DNA of 60,000 bases, from assembly GCF_964355755.1 (NCBI RefSeq), contig NC_092674.1, positions 6,889,001-6,949,000 of the forward strand. The letters are read 5' to 3'. Position 1 is the stretch's first letter; each line of letters starts with the position of its first letter. Below the pieces are notes generated by a model, which searched no databases, was not told the DNA's origin, and saw nothing but the letters and a program-made list of their open reading frames with translations. Of the stretch, positions 55,311 to 60,000 are shown piece after piece. The stretch comes from Antedon mediterranea. Lineage: Eukaryota > Echinodermata > Crinoidea > Comatulida > Antedonidae. A program made the translations under genes and the position numbers.

Positions 55311-57660
55311 AAAAAAAATATCTTACATAAAATCTTCCAGTCATTATTTTAATAATAACGTTTTAATTAGTAGTGCAATATAATGAAATATACAATCCTG
55401 AGTAATGATTTTCTTAATATTATAATTTATTATATTTTTATTCAGTGTACGGGTTTCTCGTCCAATACTTCCAACTTATAGTACAGGGTTCATACTGGTA
55501 ATTGAAAACCTGGAACAAAATCATGGAATATTAGAAAATGTCCTACATGAAAAATCATGACAAATTTTGCTTTCGCTCAAAAGTCATGAAAATAAAATTG
55601 AATTGTTTTACTTAAATAATAATTAATTTTGATAATTTTTCTTTACAGGATAATACAGTAAATCCCCTATTAAGGGACACTTTCCCTTGATATGAACGAG
55701 ATACATTTGTGTTAACACTTAGGCCAACCCCTATTATTAAACGGACGATCTTAATAAGGGGAACAATTTGACCCCAAGGGTATCTCCTTAATAGGAGTTC
55801 AACTGTATTCGTATACTAATGTGTTTAGATAACTTCAATTGTGAGGCGTCATGTTTTAAATTTATTATACATATTTTGGCACTTTGTTATTGTAAAGGTT
55901 GACCGGAGAAACCTCGCATAAAGGACACGAGAAAAGAGGCAATGATCGTTTCTTTTCGTACATAAGTTGGGGACCCTTGTGAAACGTCACAACATGAACA
56001 TGAATATTCATTAGTCATACCCATCGCGTCCCCGGTGCTGACCTATCATTTTACCAGGGTCAATTACGCACAGTACAGGTGGATGTGCTTATCATATTGA
56101 AATTACGCAGAGAGTGATACAAACTTCGATGATTCATAATAATATGGCCTTCGTCATTTTCCATTCCTTTTCTGTCTGGTCCTTTTATATATATTTACGT
56201 TTATAAGCAACTGTGATTAATAGCTGTCATTCTTAATTTTGTAGCGTTTGGTATTGATTTTATAACCCTAAATTTTTATCATCACTAATTTTCTATTTTG
56301 AATATTATTATTATTACACTAATATATATTTTTATTTATTGTTTATTACCAAATTGTTACGTATGCCTATTCTTGCGGCAACACCACGTATTTAGTTTAA
56401 GGCTTGGGAATTATTTTTGTAATTCAATTTTTTAATTCATCATTTTTGTCATTGATTATTTCAATGTTTATTTTTCTAACTTTTTTTCAAATATCTTATT
56501 CTGAATATATGATGTGTTTTTCAAAAATTAAAAAAAACTTCTGGTAGAAGGGTTGTTTAAAAAGGTTTTTTTTTTAATTAAAAAAATTGTTCGGCCATAA
56601 AACAATGCCGTATGTGGCAACAATTAACTTTTCTTTCGCAATATGCGTATGTAAACCGTTCATTTTGCGCCTCCCTTGCATAACTATTGTATTATAATAA
56701 TAATACGATAAGTCACAATTTCAGTATATTACATCCGAACTTTAATTCGCCGTATCGGTTCGTTGCTATCAAGTTAACCATGGTAGCGGAAAACCTGTAA
56801 TACGCCTAGCACACGATCAACTGTGTGTAATAAGAAACAAACCTGATCCAATCGGATGGTAATCTATCAAACATTAAATAAAAAGTGAAATTATCGAGTA
56901 CAAATGCAATTACGATTTACAGAAGATGTCGTTATTAATTCAAATGGTTTCCTCTAAATTGGACTTATCAGATTGATTGTAAATGTTTGCGATTTGTCAT
57001 CAAACGGGCATAAAAAGGGACTCCTTTTGAACAGTAGAACACCGAACAATCTTACTTTAATTCAAAGTTCTTATTTTTCTGAAAACTTTAATGGGTAGCT
57101 CCGGCGGGTTAAAGGAGCACCACTTTTAAAAAAACGGACTTTTTTTCACAATGCTTTCTGCTTTAACGCTGTCAACAAATAATAGAGTTAATATTATATT
57201 TTATTTACATTTAGAATATAACTAACAATAAAAGTTCTAAACCCAGAGTTAACCTTTGACTTCTATGTAAACGCGCTGCGCTTTAATAGGCTACAAATAC
57301 TGTACAACAATCGACCTGTCGCGATCCTTTATACTCGATCAGTTATAGTCAATGCATTACAATAAATATGTAATAGCTATTTAAGTTGTAAGAATTTTGA
57401 CCCGAATATAAATTGTTTAATGTACCTTCATTAATGGCATCCTTTTGTTGTTATCAAATCCCTCGGATATGTGTCTACGCTCATAATTTAATAATCTAGC
57501 CTTAGCCCACAACCTCTTCGTAAAAAAAGCACCTATTCGCCTTGAATTATAATGTCGGCTTAGTGTTTGTATTGTTAAATTTTAAATTGTAGTATAATCT
57601 GCGAAGTATTGTTTCTTTGAGGATATAGGCCTAAATACGGTGCAACATTAAAAGCATTTG
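55311..57660. other. Intergenic, no gene recognised
   Basis: AT-rich. Includes a TACAGTA-type element (55645-55808) and otherwise no ORF with recognisable content on either strand. Confidence 0.6.
55645..55808. mobile_element. TACAGTA-type inverted-repeat element
   Basis: The left end TACAGTAAATCCCCTATTAA is mirrored by CCTTAATAGGAGTTCAACTG then TA at the right. About 160 bp. Related copies with GGGACACC/GGTGTCCC motifs: about 2565-2940, 10490-10610, 11030-11170, 16875-16960, 29321-29578, 42125-42290 and 49845-50060. Confidence 0.75.
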
Positions 57661-57684
57661 TCTGTCTGTCCGAAGTGGTCCGAC

Positions 57685-57764
57685 AACAAGCAGGCAATAT
57701 AACAAGCAGGCAATATAACAATCAGGCGATATAACAAGCAGGCAATATAACTCGCAGGCGATAT
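57685..57764 (+). repeat. 16-bp tandem repeat, five copies
   Basis: AACAAGCAGGCAATAT repeated with variants AACAATCAGGCGATAT and AACTCGCAGGCGATAT, 80 bp in all. Confidence 0.95.
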
Positions 57765-60000
57765 AACAAATTCGTGTCAAATCCACCGTGTATAACAAAA
57801 ACATGATTTTATGCCGAAAAGAAACGAAATCAATTCTACTAAGTGTATGTTTTAAATTCTTCTTGAATGATGGTTATGTTATGGTATGCATTTCTTTTTT
57901 ATTCCTCATGTGAAATACAGGTGATCAACATTTGTCCTTTAAATGATAAATTAACAAAATGTAGCGATAAGTGACTTAAATCAAACATTAGATTTATATA
58001 TCAATGAAGCTCAAACAGTAACTTTTTAGACTAAACACTTTCATTGTAGCAATGATTTTTGTGTGAGAAGAAAAATAAAATAAATAATGCAATATTATTA
58101 GTAAGATTAAACATTGTTAGTATGTAGATTTTGGTGTTAGATTGTATAAAATAAAAACAACAAGGAAAAAATATGTATTGTGGAATGCTTGGTTGCCCAA
58201 CTGGTATTGATGTGTGTGTATATTTTTTGTTCTTGATTGCATTGACAATCAAGTTATATACATACGATTTCATAGAATGGTGTTTACAAACTTAAAGTAG
58301 AATTTAAAATAGTATTTGTCTATTAAATATCATCGGTGACGCCACAAAGAAACACGAACTTTGACGCGCGCGTTGAAATGCTGATGGTTATGATTCGGTT
58401 TATTGTACGCGCGCGTCCAAACACTGAAAAATAACGTTTTTTGTACGCGTGCATTCATTTCTGTCTTTGACGCGCGCGTTCAAAAACCGATAATGATAGA
58501 ATCAATGTCAATAATATTTTGTACGTACGTGTGCATCGACTTTGTGTTCATCGTGGCGTCATTGACGACATAAGTAGCCTAAGTTTCATCAATAATGATC
58601 GTAACAAGTGTTGTACAGTAAACGGCAGAGTATGGTTGTTTATCCACTCGCTGCTGGTCAGTTTAATCAAAGTATATTGTATTAATGATTATATTAAGAA
58701 TAAATCCCCTTTTTCAGAGTGCAACTTGAGTGTTTATAGTTTTGTTTTTAAGCACGTGTATTTTGTGAATCACCGGTTAAATGTCTGACTTGATTCGCTT
58801 CGCGCGAACTATGCGGAATTTCTTGTTGAACATATTTTACTGCTTATTTAGCGAAAACAGAATGTCATAATTGCGATTATGATTTGCTTACGGGCGCAGT
58901 GATCAGTTCCGCGTATACATTATAGGATTACATTGTAACCGTCTCTCGTAAATCAAATGTATGGAGGGTCAACATAAGTACGCATTAAAGTTACCGTACA
59001 TCATCCCGTTGTTTAATGTGCCAAGTATATAGAGTCTGCACCCATTTTATAAAGGGATAATCGTGGTTGTGAGTCGTAAATGTGACGGACATATCCGTTT
59101 GTAATATGTAACTATAACAGATTAACTTTAATTTGAAAATTATTTAACCTGATATACCCTAATTATTAAACCTCGGGTTAACTAACCAGCCACACGCGAT
59201 ATCTCGTACGAACGTTTTATAACTTATGATTTTGTGAATGGAAATCAAGAAAGACAACACTTAAAACCTTGTAAAACGTGTTATACGTATGAAACGCCAT
59301 GTGTGCCAAAATGTTTATTTTTTTACCAATATTAAGTCAAATCGCAATGTCCTAGACAACATGCTTAGACGCTTATTAATCCTATTTTCAAGCACTGCTT
59401 CATAAATGCATTACCGTAATAATTGCAAACACCCGAGCGGGCACGCGATGTTTTTAGCCGCTAATAATATTATTAATCGCTTGCACAGGTTAGTGGGCTA
59501 AACCAGTAAAAGTAAGCCGGTCTTGCTGCTTACACGCTAATTAGCGGTAATAGTATTTAGTTCTTCTCCTTTTTTACTCTTCAGACATTTTGACATTGGA
59601 AATGGGCGGAAATGTGTCATAGTTAAATAATATCCGATTAATTAGATGCAGTCTAAATTGTTCTTGAATTTGGCAGACTATAGATATATGCGCGCTTTCG
59701 TGAATTATAACTGCTGAGTACTACATATTGGGCATGATTTAAAATACTGATTGTATTCCGCCGAGAACTTTTCATTCCTAAAGTCCATGAATCGAGAGAC
59801 GAGATAGCGACGCATTGTCGTTAGGGTGAAACGTATAGCCGTTTGTCTTTTACAGAACTGGAAATATGTTTGACTTCCGTTGTTGTTGACAAAATGTTGG
59901 ATACATTAATTGTTACTAATGTAGATATATTATAATTGCAATCGCGTCAATAGAAATACAGTATAAACAATACATAACATATAAAATACTGTGACTTAAT
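57765..60000. other. Intergenic, no gene recognised; CG-rich motif cluster inside
   Basis: No exon or ORF with recognisable content. 58360-58482 carries four ACGCG(C)GCGT-type motifs. GC content rises slightly after 58.3 kb. Confidence 0.55.
58360..58482. repeat. Cluster of four ACGCGCGCGT motifs
   Basis: TTTGACGCGCGCGTTGAAA at about 58360, TGTACGCGCGCGTCCAAA at about 58404, TTGTACGCGTGCATTC at about 58441 and TTTGACGCGCGCGTTCAAA at about 58467. They alternate between GAC- and TAC-led forms and are near-palindromic. They stand out against AT-rich, CpG-poor surroundings. Confidence 0.8.

Noticed and set aside
58519-58788. 89-codon ORF near the window end
   Set aside because: No recognisable features and no supporting signals.

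Overview
This is animal (metazoan) nuclear DNA: AT-rich, with GT-AG introns, short exons spread over tens of kilobases, many small inverted-repeat transposons and tRNA-derived SINEs. The gene content and repeat style suggest a marine invertebrate deuterostome, perhaps an echinoderm. That placement is an inference and cannot be settled from one locus.

The window carries one recognisable protein-coding gene, on the + strand: the orthologue of KIDINS220/ARMS (kinase D-interacting substrate of 220 kDa, ankyrin repeat-rich membrane-spanning protein). I could place 22 exons between 20497 and 53778. Joined in phase, they give 1,756 codons plus a TGA stop with no internal stop. Ten consecutive 99-bp, phase-0 exons each encode one 33-residue ankyrin repeat. 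An eleventh ankyrin exon follows, then exons for a KAP-type P-loop NTPase interrupted by four membrane segments, a conserved post-KAP region, and one large last exon. The last exon holds a SAM-like domain, a long disordered Ser-rich tail and a C-terminal class I PDZ-type ending (DTLV). The start codon exon was not found and probably lies upstream of the window or was missed in the first 20 kb. Residue numbers below count from the first residue of the first exon found (20497 = residue 1).

Layout: 1-20496 is non-coding flank or intron, full of tandem repeats, small transposons and a SINE. 20497-40378 holds the ankyrin exons with long introns. 42661-47121 holds the KAP NTPase and membrane exons. 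48035-50290 holds the post-KAP region. 51871-53778 is the terminal exon. About 53779-55310 is a probable 3' UTR with a degenerate TGGTGACC repeat, and 55311-60000 is intergenic DNA with no gene recognised.

Points most worth checking: the Walker A loop ends GKC instead of GK[S/T]; a 60-bp minisatellite has copied the 3' end and splice donor of an ankyrin exon several times into the following intron; a 78-bp in-frame cassette-like exon; and at least five families of inverted-repeat elements, one with about 12 copies in this window. I saw no convincing evidence of an entirely new biological system.
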